Of a DNA stretch of 36,616 nt, positions 1-9,424 are shown piece by piece (position 1 is the first letter of the stretch; the number at the start of each line of letters is the position of its first letter). Below the pieces are notes generated by a model that was not told the DNA's origin, did no database searches, and worked only from the letters and a program-made list of their open reading frames with translations. The stretch covers positions 1 through 36,616 of the forward strand of contig CACOQX010000009.1 in assembly GCA_902629465.1 (NCBI GenBank). The letters run 5' to 3'. The stretch comes from an uncultured SAR86 cluster bacterium. GTDB taxonomy: Bacteria > Pseudomonadota > Gammaproteobacteria > Magnimaribacterales > AG-339-G14. The position numbers and the translations under genes were made by a program.

Positions 1-1551
1 TCTCTCCAAGAAAGTATTATCTATTCCTTAGATATGGGCTCTCTATTAGCAGGTACAAAATATCGAGGAGATTTTGAAAAAAGACTGAAAGGAATCTTAA
101 AGGAGCTTACAAATATACCAAATGCAATCTTATTTATCGATGAAATTCATACAATTATCGGTGCAGGGGCTACTTCAGGCGGAGTGATGGATGCTTCTAA
201 TCTCCTAAAACCAGTACTTGGTAAAGAAGGTATTAAATTTATCGGCTCCACAACTTTCAAAGAATATCGAACCATATTTGAGCAAGACAGAGCCTTGTCT
301 CGAAGATTTCAAAAAGTTGATTTAGTAGAGCCTTCAGTACAAGAAACCATAAAAATTTTAGAGGGTTTAAAAAAGAAATACGAACAACATCACGAATTGA
401 AATATTCGAAAGCCTCTCTCAAAGCAGCTGCAGAACTTTCAGCGAAACATATTAATGATAAGTTCTTACCTGATAAAGCAATAGATGTAATCGATGAAGC
501 GGGTGCAAGATTAAGACTTAACTTGAATGTCAAAAGAAAAACAGTTAATGAGCAAGACGTAGAAAGGGTAATTTCTTTAATGGCACAAATTCCTGAAAAA
601 AGTGTTTCCACAAAAGATCGAGTATCTTTGGGTAAATTAGAAGAAGATTTAAAAAGAGTAATTTTCGGTCAAGATGAGGCTATCCAGAAATTATCAAATT
701 CCATAATGATGTCTAGAGCAGGGTTAGGAGAAGAAGAAAAACCAATTGGTTCTTTTTTATTTTCAGGCCCAACAGGAGTTGGTAAAACAGAAGTTTCTCG
801 TCAATTGGCTAAAATACTTGGTGTTGAACTCATTAGATTTGATATGTCCGAATATATGGAAAGGCATACAGTTTCAAGGCTTATCGGAGCTCCTCCGGGT
901 TATGTTGGTTACGATCAAGGTGGCTTACTTACAGAAGCAGTTACAAAAAATCCTCATTCTGTCATTTTATTAGATGAAATAGAAAAAGCTCATCCAGAAG
1001 TTTTTAACGTACTTCTTCAGGTAATGGACCACGGTATGTTAACTGATAACAATGGAAGACAAGCAAGTTTTAGAAATTGCATTTTGATAATGACAACAAA
1101 TTCTGGGGCATTGGAAATGGCTCGAGAATCCATGGGCTTTCAAAAACAAGATAATACAAGCGATGGTTCTGAAGTAATTAAAAAAACTTTTAGTCCTGAA
1201 TTCAGAAATAGATTATCCGCAATCGTTCAATTTGGAGCTTTAAAAACTGAAGTAATACACACTGTTGTAGATAAATTTTTAACTGAGCTACAAGCTCAAT
1301 TAGATGAGAAACGAGTTGTTCTTGAAGTTGATTCTAAAGCAAGATCTTGGTTAGCAGAAAACGGTTATGACGAAAAAATGGGTGCCCGTCCAATGCAGCG
1401 ACTTATTCAAGATAAAATAAAACAAAAACTTGCAGAATCCATTTTGTTTGGTGATTTAGCTAAAGAAGGCGGAGTCGCAAAAGTTTCAGTTAAGAAAGAT
1501 AAAGTAGATATTAAATTTCTTCCTCACGAAGAAAAAGAGTTAACTACTTAA
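1..1551 (+). CDS. clpA: ATP-dependent Clp protease ATP-binding subunit ClpA, 3' part (reading frame open from base 1)
   Basis: Two AAA modules: FIDEIHTIIGAGATSGGVMDASNLLKP and GPTGVGKTEVSRQLA...GAPPGYVGYDQGGLLTEAV; frame continues upstream of the listed ATG as SLQESIIYSLD. Confidence 0.95.
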   Translation, partial: SLQESIIYSLDMGSLLAGTKYRGDFEKRLKGILKELTNIPNAILFIDEIHTIIGAGATSGGVMDASNLLKPVLGKEGIKFIGSTTFKEYRTIFEQDRALSRRFQKVDLVEPSVQETIKILEGLKKKYEQHHELKYSKASLKAAAELSAKHINDKFLPDKAIDVIDEAGARLRLNLNVKRKTVNEQDVERVISLMAQIPEKSVSTKDRVSLGKLEEDLKRVIFGQDEAIQKLSNSIMMSRAGLGEEEKPIGSFLFSGPTGVGKTEVSRQLAKILGVELIRFDMSEYMERHTVSRLIGAPPGYVGYDQGGLLTEAVTKNPHSVILLDEIEKAHPEVFNVLLQVMDHGMLTDNNGRQASFRNCILIMTTNSGALEMARESMGFQKQDNTSDGSEVIKKTFSPEFRNRLSAIVQFGALKTEVIHTVVDKFLTELQAQLDEKRVVLEVDSKARSWLAENGYDEKMGARPMQRLIQDKIKQKLAESILFGDLAKEGGVAKVSVKKDKVDIKFLPHEEKELTT

Positions 1552-1552
1552 A

Positions 1553-1771
1553 TTACTTTTCTCTAAAAGTTATTCTGCCTTTTGATAGATCATATGGCGT
1601 CATTTCTACCTTAACTTTATCGCCGGTTAAAATACGAATGTAATTTTTACGCATCTTACCTGAAATGTGAGCTGTGATTACATGATCATTTTCAAGTTTT
1701 ACTTTGAAAGTAGTATTAGGCATAGTATCTATTACCTCACCAGACATTTCAATTAAGTCTTCTTTTGCCAT
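1553..1771 (-). CDS. infA: Translation initiation factor IF-1
   Basis: 72 aa [70 protein letters not shown], canonical IF-1; convergent with clpA as in many gammaproteobacteria. Confidence 0.97.
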   Translation of the reverse strand: MAKEDLIEMSGEVIDTMPNTTFKVKLENDHVITAHISGKMRKNYIRILTGDKVKVEMTPYDLSKGRITFREK

Positions 1772-1782
1772 AAAATGTAATT

Positions 1783-1896
1783 ATGCCTGAGGAAAAAAAA
1801 GATAAAAAATTTAATTTAATTGGACTTCTCGGGATCATACTTATTGTCAACATATTTTTGGCAATAGCAGCGTACTGGATAGATTCAATCTACTAA
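1783..1896 (+). CDS. Putative 37-aa single-TM microprotein
   Basis: ATG at 1783: MPEEKKDKKFNLIGLLGIILIVNIFLAIAAYWIDSIY stop; charged N-terminus then one hydrophobic helix; divergent from infA. Below the ORF-track length cut-off. Confidence 0.45.
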   Translation: MPEEKKDKKFNLIGLLGIILIVNIFLAIAAYWIDSIY

Positions 1897-1974
1897 GAAT
1901 TTATCTAATTTATATTGTTTCAATTCTATTTTAAGAGTATAAATATCCAGAAGAGTTTTTAAACGGAGAGATCA

Positions 1975-2118
1975 ATGCATTTCAAATATCTTTTAATTTC
2001 AACTGTCTTTTTTTTAATATCGTGTGGTGGTGGCGGAGATACGCCAGTTCCACCAGCTCCCTTACCTTTAGGAGAAAACAATGGACAAATTACAGATCAG
2101 TTCCAAATAGTTGAATAA
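1975..2118 (+). CDS. Tiny putative lipoprotein (47 aa)
   Basis: MHFKYLLISTVFFLISCGGGGDTPVPPAPLPLGENNGQITDQFQIVE; lipobox LISC followed by Gly run; AGAG just upstream; immediately upstream of the large secreted ORF at 2134. Below ORF-track cut-off. Confidence 0.7.
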   Translation: MHFKYLLISTVFFLISCGGGGDTPVPPAPLPLGENNGQITDQFQIVE

Positions 2119-2133
2119 AATTAAGGAAATATT

Positions 2134-5100
2134 ATGAAAAAATTATTTTTAGTTGGTTTAGTTTTAGGAAGTCTGTCTATTCAGGCACAAACAACGGATT
2201 ATGACAGCGCAAAAACGGATACTTGGGTTGCAGGAAACCCGGCTAATGAAGCTGTTTCTTTGGTAAACCAAATAATCTGTTTTCTGAAAAATGCTACTGG
2301 TCCAAATGTTACAGACTTCCTTGGTAAAAAGTTTAAATCTGTTGTTTATATGGATGAGTGTGAGCAAAGTAGTGGAGGCGGTTCTCTTGATGCAAGTAGA
2401 GGTACGGGGGGATCATCTCAAAATGCTGCTCAAGGAGATTCCTCTAACAACAATAATTTAGCAGAGCAAAAGAAAGACTCTATGATTGTTATTAATGATG
2501 TTGCTTCGAGAGCATCGAATTCAGATCCAATTGTAAGTAAAGCTTGGGTATACATGCCAGATACTGATGGCGGTGGCGGATTTGATAGCTTTGATAGAGA
2601 TATTTATTTAGAAAATACAATTACATCTGGAGTTTCTAACGACAATCCTTATGGCGCTTTTACAATGAGCTATACAATGACTAATACAGCTGATGCTTGG
2701 GGCGGCTCTTTACCGGCCGGTTCAACATTAGGAGAAGGTTATCTAAATATTTCAGGAACAAAAGCTGAATTCATTGAAAGATCTTTCATGTCTAGTGAAA
2801 TGCAAGCCTACGCAGATTTCAGTCAAACTGAGGATGGCGATGTAAAAGGAGTTATTGTTAAGCCAGGTTCAATCGGAGGAACAGGTGGGGGACCTGCTGG
2901 TCCGGGAATGTTTAAGGCATATTATGCTTTTAACGTCGATAAGAGCGAAAACCTTTATTGTGAAAAACTGTTATCTGCCGAGAAGATTTCTTTTGGAGAA
3001 CCAGGAAGCATCATTGCTGCTGCTAATCAGGACGTCATAATTACAGGACCAACAGCGGCAATTAAACCAACAGTTGGGGATGCCTTAACTGATGCTGAAA
3101 TAACTGCAAACGGTTTATCAAAAGCTCCTAAATGTTTATCTACTGCTGCGAGTACAAAAAAGAAATCAGTGTGGCAATATGGAGTTTATACACAGGCTGG
3201 AGCTGAGTATACGGGTGCAACCGATACTAAAAGGGCACCTTTTCCAATTTATGACGTTGCTGGCAGTAAAGAATTAAGAGGTTATGCATCTCACTGGGGA
3301 GTGCATGTAGATTACGAGGTCTCAGACGCGGAAGCTCTCGCTGCTGATTGGAAAAATGAACAAGATGCAAGCGATACAGATATTTACAAACTTTTTCAAA
3401 GCTATGGAAAATTAGAAAAATATACTAACTCATTTCTCTCACTAAATGAGATACATAAAGTTAGAGTAAGACTTTACATTGGTTATGCAAATTCAAATGC
3501 AGAAAGAACTAAGTTTGCAAACTTAGGTTTTGTAGATACCGATTGGGATGGAGCAGATAATACTTTTGGAAATGCTGATGATGATTATGAGGAATATGAG
3601 GGATACTGGGATAAAAATCTAGCGAAGTTTTGTTTTGATACCAAAATAAGTTGGCGAAGAAACGGAGATAACATTAAGACTTTAACAGGTACCTGTTCTG
3701 CTACATCTACTAATTCAACGAATGCTTCTGGTGCGGTGGTTGTATTTTCGGGAGCAGAATGGTTCACCCAAATGGGAGAATGGCAAAGAATTTACCTTTG
3801 GTCTCCAGAATCAGGGACAGATTATGCTATTAGAAAAAATACTACGGATAATCCAACAAGCAAAACTGCTGCAAATGGTATAAAGGTTCAAAGCAGAGAA
3901 TGGGTAGATATTGAGACTGTTTCAGATGCAAATTTCATCTGTCTGAAAAATTGTCCTACAGCCGCAGGAGTCAGTGCTACTGCCAAAGCGGCTTTGGATG
4001 CTATCGTTGCTCAATCAGGAACTGGTCCTCATGTTTCTCCTTATGATGCAACCATTGGCGCTCATTTCAAACAAACCGATTATGAAGCGCCTGCTACGGA
4101 CGGCCAAATCAATGATTTTTGGGGTAATGGTGCTCATTATACTTTTCAAGTAGGAGATTATTGGAATGAAGCTTCTGTCTATATCAATGATGCTAGTAAC
4201 GCAGATGATGTTGCACTTTACAGGATAGAAAACGGAAAATTTTATCAAGGCACAACTGCAAGTGCTCCTAACGAAGTAACCTGGTCTAATGCTGTCTTAA
4301 CCACAGAAGTAAATGAAGTTCTAGCAGTTACAGCAGGTGACGGTAGTCGTCCCTATGCAGGCATGAGACTGGATACTTTATTATCCAATCATTCAATGAA
4401 AATGGCCGATTGGTCTAATAATCATCAATATCGAACAAGAAATATGGGCTGGGCTATTGAATCAGGCTTTTTGGTAGAAAATACTGCCGGTAATAGAACT
4501 AAACTTGAGTGTGACAAGACCGGATCACCAGCTGCATATCATAAATATGGAAACAACAAAGATCACCCAAGAATTGTCACAACTAAGGGAGCTGATGCAA
4601 CTGCTTTAAGACTTTGCTACAACAAAATTAGAGAAGGTTTTGATGGAACTTATTATCGTTTCTATCTCAAGCCTAGAGCACAGTGGACAATTAAAACTGG
4701 TGGAAATGTGGTGAATTTCTTTAAACCGGAAACTATGTATTTTGATACTTCACAAATAAATACCTCAGCTTTGGAACAAGCATCTGGAATACAAGATCGT
4801 GATAAAAACAAGATCATACGATTAGAGTTTTCAGGAGCTAGACAGCTTTGGGGTCTACCTGGTGGAGTATGGGATTTTTGTACAGATCAAGCTTTAGGAG
4901 ATCAAGTCTACAACTGGAATGGTGAATGCTATCGATACATTGATAGATTTGTAATCCCAAACGGACTAAATATCAATACCCTTCCTGATGGTAGTGGTAC
5001 GTCTTACAAAGTTAAAGCTTTAGGGATTGATGAGTTCTTAACACCTACCTCTAATCCTGCAAACATTGGAACTATGTTTGATGGTCTAACTAAAAGCCTT

Positions 5101-5241
5101 TTACCTTCTGAGACTAATCTTAAGAATATGGGGCCTGATGGAGGTTCAAATTCTATAGGAACAAAACCTACAGATGCTCAGCTTGAAGGCTCAGGAAAAG
5201 CTCAAGTTATTCATGGTAAGAAAGTATCTACAGGTAGCTAA
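2134..5241 (+). CDS. Large secreted protein of unknown function (1035 aa)
   Basis: N-terminal signal peptide MKKLFLVGLVLGSLSIQAQ; Gly/Asn/Ser-rich linker; no family recognised; shares motifs with the 9699-11366 product. Confidence 0.85.
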   Translation: MKKLFLVGLVLGSLSIQAQTTDYDSAKTDTWVAGNPANEAVSLVNQIICFLKNATGPNVTDFLGKKFKSVVYMDECEQSSGGGSLDASRGTGGSSQNAAQGDSSNNNNLAEQKKDSMIVINDVASRASNSDPIVSKAWVYMPDTDGGGGFDSFDRDIYLENTITSGVSNDNPYGAFTMSYTMTNTADAWGGSLPAGSTLGEGYLNISGTKAEFIERSFMSSEMQAYADFSQTEDGDVKGVIVKPGSIGGTGGGPAGPGMFKAYYAFNVDKSENLYCEKLLSAEKISFGEPGSIIAAANQDVIITGPTAAIKPTVGDALTDAEITANGLSKAPKCLSTAASTKKKSVWQYGVYTQAGAEYTGATDTKRAPFPIYDVAGSKELRGYASHWGVHVDYEVSDAEALAADWKNEQDASDTDIYKLFQSYGKLEKYTNSFLSLNEIHKVRVRLYIGYANSNAERTKFANLGFVDTDWDGADNTFGNADDDYEEYEGYWDKNLAKFCFDTKISWRRNGDNIKTLTGTCSATSTNSTNASGAVVVFSGAEWFTQMGEWQRIYLWSPESGTDYAIRKNTTDNPTSKTAANGIKVQSREWVDIETVSDANFICLKNCPTAAGVSATAKAALDAIVAQSGTGPHVSPYDATIGAHFKQTDYEAPATDGQINDFWGNGAHYTFQVGDYWNEASVYINDASNADDVALYRIENGKFYQGTTASAPNEVTWSNAVLTTEVNEVLAVTAGDGSRPYAGMRLDTLLSNHSMKMADWSNNHQYRTRNMGWAIESGFLVENTAGNRTKLECDKTGSPAAYHKYGNNKDHPRIVTTKGADATALRLCYNKIREGFDGTYYRFYLKPRAQWTIKTGGNVVNFFKPETMYFDTSQINTSALEQASGIQDRDKNKIIRLEFSGARQLWGLPGGVWDFCTDQALGDQVYNWNGECYRYIDRFVIPNGLNINTLPDGSGTSYKVKALGIDEFLTPTSNPANIGTMFDGLTKSLLPSETNLKNMGPDGGSNSIGTKPTDAQLEGSGKAQVIHGKKVSTGS

Positions 5242-5281
5242 ATAATAAAAAGTCTCTCATGAGAGATTTTTAATTAGACAA

Positions 5282-5310
5282 GAAAAGCCTTCCACAGAAG
5301 GCTTTTCTTT
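5282..5310 (+). terminator. Rho-independent terminator candidate
   Basis: GAAAAGCCTT-ccacag-AAGGCTTTTC stem followed by T-rich tract; preceded by a second small hairpin AGTCTCTCATGAGAGATTTTT at about 5250-5271. Confidence 0.75.
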
Positions 5311-5481
5311 TATTGTCATACAAAGTACCACTATAAGACTAACGATAATCTATACCCGAATAGTATTAAAAATGTATCTACATATAAGTTGAATAACTTA
5401 AAAGCTTGTGTCGTAGTTGGTCTTTAGAATAAATTAGATACTGCTTCGGCTGGATATCAATTTTATTCTGCAAATTGGTCT

Positions 5482-6339
5482 TTATAAGGATTCTAAAAAA
5501 TCTTTTAAAGCCAAACCAATTTCATTAGGAGAATGCTCTTGAATGAAATGATTACCTTTGACAGTTACTTCTTTTAAGTTTTTCCACGACCTAACAAATT
5601 CTCTTTGGTCACCAACAAGAATACTTCCTGGATCTGCATTGATAAATAATTTAGGTATATCGGAATTTTGATGAAATTTTCCATTTTTAGTTACTTCACT
5701 TACGACTGCTTCAGGTTCTCCCTCAATAGGTATTTGTCTTGGCCAAGTTAGAGTAGGGCGTCTATCTTCTCCTGAATTTTTAAAAGGACGAATGTATTCT
5801 GTATTTTCTTCATCTGTAAATCCATTAGCAGAATCATTTAATAAAATTCTTTCAACAAAAACATTTTTTTCTAGAACGATTTCTTCGCCGGCATCAGATC
5901 GCATTAATTGAAATATATTTCTAGCATTTTCTGGCCACTGGTTCCAAGTTAATGGCATTACAATAGCCTCCATAAAAGTTATAGATTTTATTCTGTCTGG
6001 ATTCTCTCTTGCATACTGAAAACCCATAGCAGAACCCCAATCATGAATAACTAAGTTAATTTCATTGCCAAGTTCTAGAGAATCTAAAAGAGCAGCTAAA
6101 TATTTATATTGTCCATGATACTGATAATCGGGGTTATCTACTCCATCTAGTTTTTCAGAATCTCCCATTCCAATAAGGTCTGGAACTACAATTCTCCCCA
6201 GACCCTTAACTGAGGGAGTGATGTTTCGCCATAAAAAAGAAGAGGCCGGATTACCATGTAAAAAGACGATGGATTGACCTTCTCCAGAATCTAAAAAAGC
6301 CATTTGCTTTCCGAGTATTTCCTTATAATTTTTACTCAT
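5482..6339 (-). CDS. Haloalkane dehalogenase, HLD-II (LinB/DhaA-like) subfamily
   Basis: HGNPASSFLWRNI (halide-binding Asn), HDWGSAMGFQYA (nucleophile Asp-Trp), ITFMEAIVMPLTW (catalytic Glu), RRPTLTWPRQIPIEGEP, NHFIQEHSPNEIG (catalytic His). Confidence 0.92.
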   Translation of the reverse strand: MSKNYKEILGKQMAFLDSGEGQSIVFLHGNPASSFLWRNITPSVKGLGRIVVPDLIGMGDSEKLDGVDNPDYQYHGQYKYLAALLDSLELGNEINLVIHDWGSAMGFQYARENPDRIKSITFMEAIVMPLTWNQWPENARNIFQLMRSDAGEEIVLEKNVFVERILLNDSANGFTDEENTEYIRPFKNSGEDRRPTLTWPRQIPIEGEPEAVVSEVTKNGKFHQNSDIPKLFINADPGSILVGDQREFVRSWKNLKEVTVKGNHFIQEHSPNEIGLALKDFLESL

Positions 6340-6470
6340 CTTTCAACTCCTCACTATAAAAAAAATATATATTATCACAATCGTAATTTGGTCCTATTGC
6401 CGCGAGTTTAAATAAAGCGCTAAAACGGAAATATGTTTCCTGGATTTAATGTTTGATATAAGGTGGTCTT

Positions 6471-8165
6471 ATGAACAATAAATATTTTCTTATCTTTTTG
6501 GTAACTTTTCTTATAACTTCATGCGGTGGTGGTGGTGGTTCAGCCCCTCCAGGACAACCGCCTGAACCTACCATTAGTAATTTGAATATTTCAAATTCTT
6601 GTAAAAAGGCCTGGTATACATCTACTTTTCCAGATCCTACTTCCACCAATACAGTTTTTAATAATTATTCTTTTTTTTGGCAACAAACTTCGTTTGAAGC
6701 AATGCCAAACTGTCGTAATGTCTATGAGGCTACCGATGCTATCACTGATACAGGAGGCGTAGATTGGGAAGATTACGTGAAAGAAATTGTAGATTATTCA
6801 AAATATACTCTCGGTCAAATAGTACCTGTTAATATTTTTATTCTAGGAGCCAACCCTACGAGCTCTGTAAATACTGCTGAAAAAGCTTCTTACAATACTG
6901 ACTTTCAAACTGTTCAAGCTAGAGTTGGTTCAAATTATGCTTCCGACCTCGCTAATGGAGATATTTTTCCTATAGAATCGGCTGGAGGTGGTTATTCTTT
7001 TGAGGCTGCACCGAATGGCGCTGATATACAATTACCTCAGGCGCTAGTTTGGGGTCAAAGTGGATTCTCCAATGATAATGAGAAAATACAAGCATCTTTT
7101 AAGATAATTGCTCATGAGTACTTTCATGTCTACCAAAATTCCATAAAGTTTTACAACGAAGCTAGTAAAACTATTTCTATTCCCAAAACTTGGCAATCAA
7201 ATCCTAATATAGTCAACAATCCATCCGGCGATCCTGCTTATTTTCCATGGTGGATTGAAGAGGGTGGTGCAGACTTTGGTGCTATAGTTTTGTCAGCTAA
7301 ATATGCTAATACCAAATCAGGTATAAACGTAAGTACTGTTATAAATCCTGTCCAACAATTTGAAGACCACTTTAAAAAAGCTCATGAACTTTTTGCAGCT
7401 GATGCAAATTTAAAACTCAGTAGCTACAATTTACCACCATCTTCTCCGCCTGATTATGCATATCAAGTTGGAACCGCAGCGTTCTTGTACGCTTGGTATA
7501 AAGACGAAAGAAACTTTAATGCCGCTATGACAAAATATTATACCGACTGGCAAGAAGCTGAATTAAATAGATCGGGTAAAGGTTTTGAAGATGCTTTTGA
7601 AGATGCATTTTGGAAAAACAATACCGAATATTACACTCTTGATGAATTTGATACAGAATTTCGAACATGGATAAGAGCTGGAGATGCAAACAACCGTTGG
7701 GCCATTGTTGCTAAAACAGCAAATCAAATCATTCATGCTAACATAGAGCCTTCTACACCAAATACTCCAAATTCAACCTGGAAAACCATTGCGGTGTCAG
7801 CTGCAGCTAAAGTCATTGATAATGGCGGAGTTAATAAATATTTTATTGACGGTATCCAACAAAAAACACTTGTTGTCAAAGCAGGTAGTAATTATAAATT
7901 TTCTCATGGTTCTACTCATCCAATAAGATTTTCTACCACTCCAGATGGTACTCATGGAGGAGGAGATGCTTACACTCTAGGAGTAACTGTAAATTCGGGT
8001 ACTGAGGTATCTATTACTGTACCAAATTCGTCAAGTACTAAAACCTTATACTATTACTGTGCGAACCATCCAGGTATGGGCGGGAAAATAAAAATAGTAG
8101 AACAAACCTCAAGTGGTTCTAATCCAGTAGGAGGTAGCCCAGGCAACCCAAACCCAGGCTACTAA
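6471..8165 (+). CDS. Lipoprotein with HEXXH metallopeptidase-like region and C-terminal cupredoxin-like domain
   Basis: Lipobox LITSCGGGGGS; AHEYFHVYQNS (HEXXH) followed by WWIEEGGADFGA; C-terminal STHPIRF...YYYCANHPGMGGKIKIVE (His...Cys-x2-His-x2-Met type-1 Cu pattern). Confidence 0.8.
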   Translation: MNNKYFLIFLVTFLITSCGGGGGSAPPGQPPEPTISNLNISNSCKKAWYTSTFPDPTSTNTVFNNYSFFWQQTSFEAMPNCRNVYEATDAITDTGGVDWEDYVKEIVDYSKYTLGQIVPVNIFILGANPTSSVNTAEKASYNTDFQTVQARVGSNYASDLANGDIFPIESAGGGYSFEAAPNGADIQLPQALVWGQSGFSNDNEKIQASFKIIAHEYFHVYQNSIKFYNEASKTISIPKTWQSNPNIVNNPSGDPAYFPWWIEEGGADFGAIVLSAKYANTKSGINVSTVINPVQQFEDHFKKAHELFAADANLKLSSYNLPPSSPPDYAYQVGTAAFLYAWYKDERNFNAAMTKYYTDWQEAELNRSGKGFEDAFEDAFWKNNTEYYTLDEFDTEFRTWIRAGDANNRWAIVAKTANQIIHANIEPSTPNTPNSTWKTIAVSAAAKVIDNGGVNKYFIDGIQQKTLVVKAGSNYKFSHGSTHPIRFSTTPDGTHGGGDAYTLGVTVNSGTEVSITVPNSSSTKTLYYYCANHPGMGGKIKIVEQTSSGSNPVGGSPGNPNPGY

Positions 8166-8174
8166 TACTAAGTT

Positions 8175-8203
8175 ATAATTCTTCTCTAGCGGAGAAGAAT
8201 TAT
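8175..8203 (+). promoter_or_regulatory. Perfect 12-bp stem-loop enclosing SD and start region of downstream ORF
   Basis: ATAATTCTTCTC-tagcg-GAGAAGAATTAT; the 3' arm contains the GGAG(AAG) SD and runs into the ATG at 8202. Confidence 0.65.
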
Positions 8204-8768
8204 GCTTAATCCTGAAGATAGAAGTAAGGCTTTCAATTTTGCCCTTAAAGCTCAAGAAGTTTTTGGATTTTTTATTGGATTGACTGTTTTATGGTCAATC
8301 TATGCACTAACTTTCACACAAATTGAAATATTATTTATTTCAAAAATTTTGCTAACTTTAATTTGTATAGGTTTCGGATCAATTACACCTCTAATTGACT
8401 TTAATGAATCTCATGCAACTAATCCACTTTGGACAGGACATGCTCGTTTTCATTTAGTTTGGCAAGTTAATGCAATAATAATTACTGCAATATTATCTTT
8501 AGTAATTTTGTGGAGTTATTATTCTTTTGAAAATCACTTGATTGTAATCTTATTAAACTACTTATGGATTTTTTCATTTTATGCAACATTCATGGGGTTA
8601 AAATTATTTGATGGTGAATTAAATGATATCAATGGTGTTCCTCCTGTTTTTCTTAATTTACTAAGTAAAAAATTCGAAGTAGATAGAAATGTATATGCTA
8701 TTTCTGGGATTTTAGTTGTAAATACTTATGCATTTATCTTATTTTTACTTTCTTTATATTTAACATAA
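8202..8768 (+). CDS. Multi-pass membrane protein of unknown function
   Basis: 188 aa with several hydrophobic helices; GGAG SD at 8191. Confidence 0.7.
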   Translation: MLNPEDRSKAFNFALKAQEVFGFFIGLTVLWSIYALTFTQIEILFISKILLTLICIGFGSITPLIDFNESHATNPLWTGHARFHLVWQVNAIIITAILSLVILWSYYSFENHLIVILLNYLWIFSFYATFMGLKLFDGELNDINGVPPVFLNLLSKKFEVDRNVYAISGILVVNTYAFILFLLSLYLT

Positions 8769-8836
8769 TATATATTATACGAATATACATATAGCCTATT
8801 CATTGTGCTTTAGGGCCTTCCCTATCTATAAAATAA

Positions 8837-9424
8837 TTAAAAATAAGCCTTGTCTACAAGCTTATCAATTGCAATAAGATCCTTTTGACACTTATCTAAG
8901 AATATATGTAATTTATTATCATCAAAGTTTTCAAATGATGCTGTATCAAACCTTAGTCTTAAAGTTCTAATCTTAAGGATTATCTTTTCATTTTTAGGCA
9001 GGCTGTCTAAACAAAGTCTTATTACTTAAAGGCATCTTGTTATTGATCTAGGAAAACTATCATCTTGTAAAAGAAAGTTTATTACTTCTTCTCTATCAAC
9101 CTCTCCTTTCGAAACTTTTCTAAATGCGTCTTGAGCAGATAATATTGATAGCAAACTTATCCACTCTATCGTAGAAAAATCATAGGTCTTTTTATCGCAT
9201 TTCGTAATACATAAACAATCTATGATTCGCGATATCATATCGATTCTTTCTAAAAATCTACCTAATCTTATAAATTCAAATTCATATCCTCTTGAAAGAT
9301 TGTCATTTATCGAACTAAAAAATTCTTGGGTAAGGTCCACTATATTTGTTATGAAAGGCAATCTTTTTCTTTTGTGAATCTTTAAAAAAGATTCATTAAA
9401 GATATGATCGTGAAGATGATTCAA
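8837..9424 (-). pseudogene. Alpha-E domain protein (COG2307/DUF403) remnant: N-terminally truncated and interrupted by an in-frame TAA at 9026-9028
   Basis: EFEFIRLGRFLERIDMISRIID...WISLLSILSAQDAFRKVSKGEVDREEVINFLLQDDSFPRSITRCL*VIRLCLDSLPKNEKIILKIRTLRLRFDTASFENFDDNKLHIFLDKCQKDLIAIDKLVDKAYF*; similarity continues past the stop in the same frame. Confidence 0.75.

Noticed and set aside
390-973. ORFs 390..611 (-) and 746..973 (+)
   Set aside because: Alternative frames within clpA.
6427-6440. GGAAATATGTTTCC inverted repeat between the HLD-II gene and the metalloprotease-like gene
   Set aside because: Only 5-bp arms in AT-rich DNA; too weak to call an operator without comparative data.
6446-6649. 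67-aa minus ORF overlapping the start of the metalloprotease-like gene
   Set aside because: Antisense of the lipoprotein signal/linker; poly-Pro derives from the Gly codon run.
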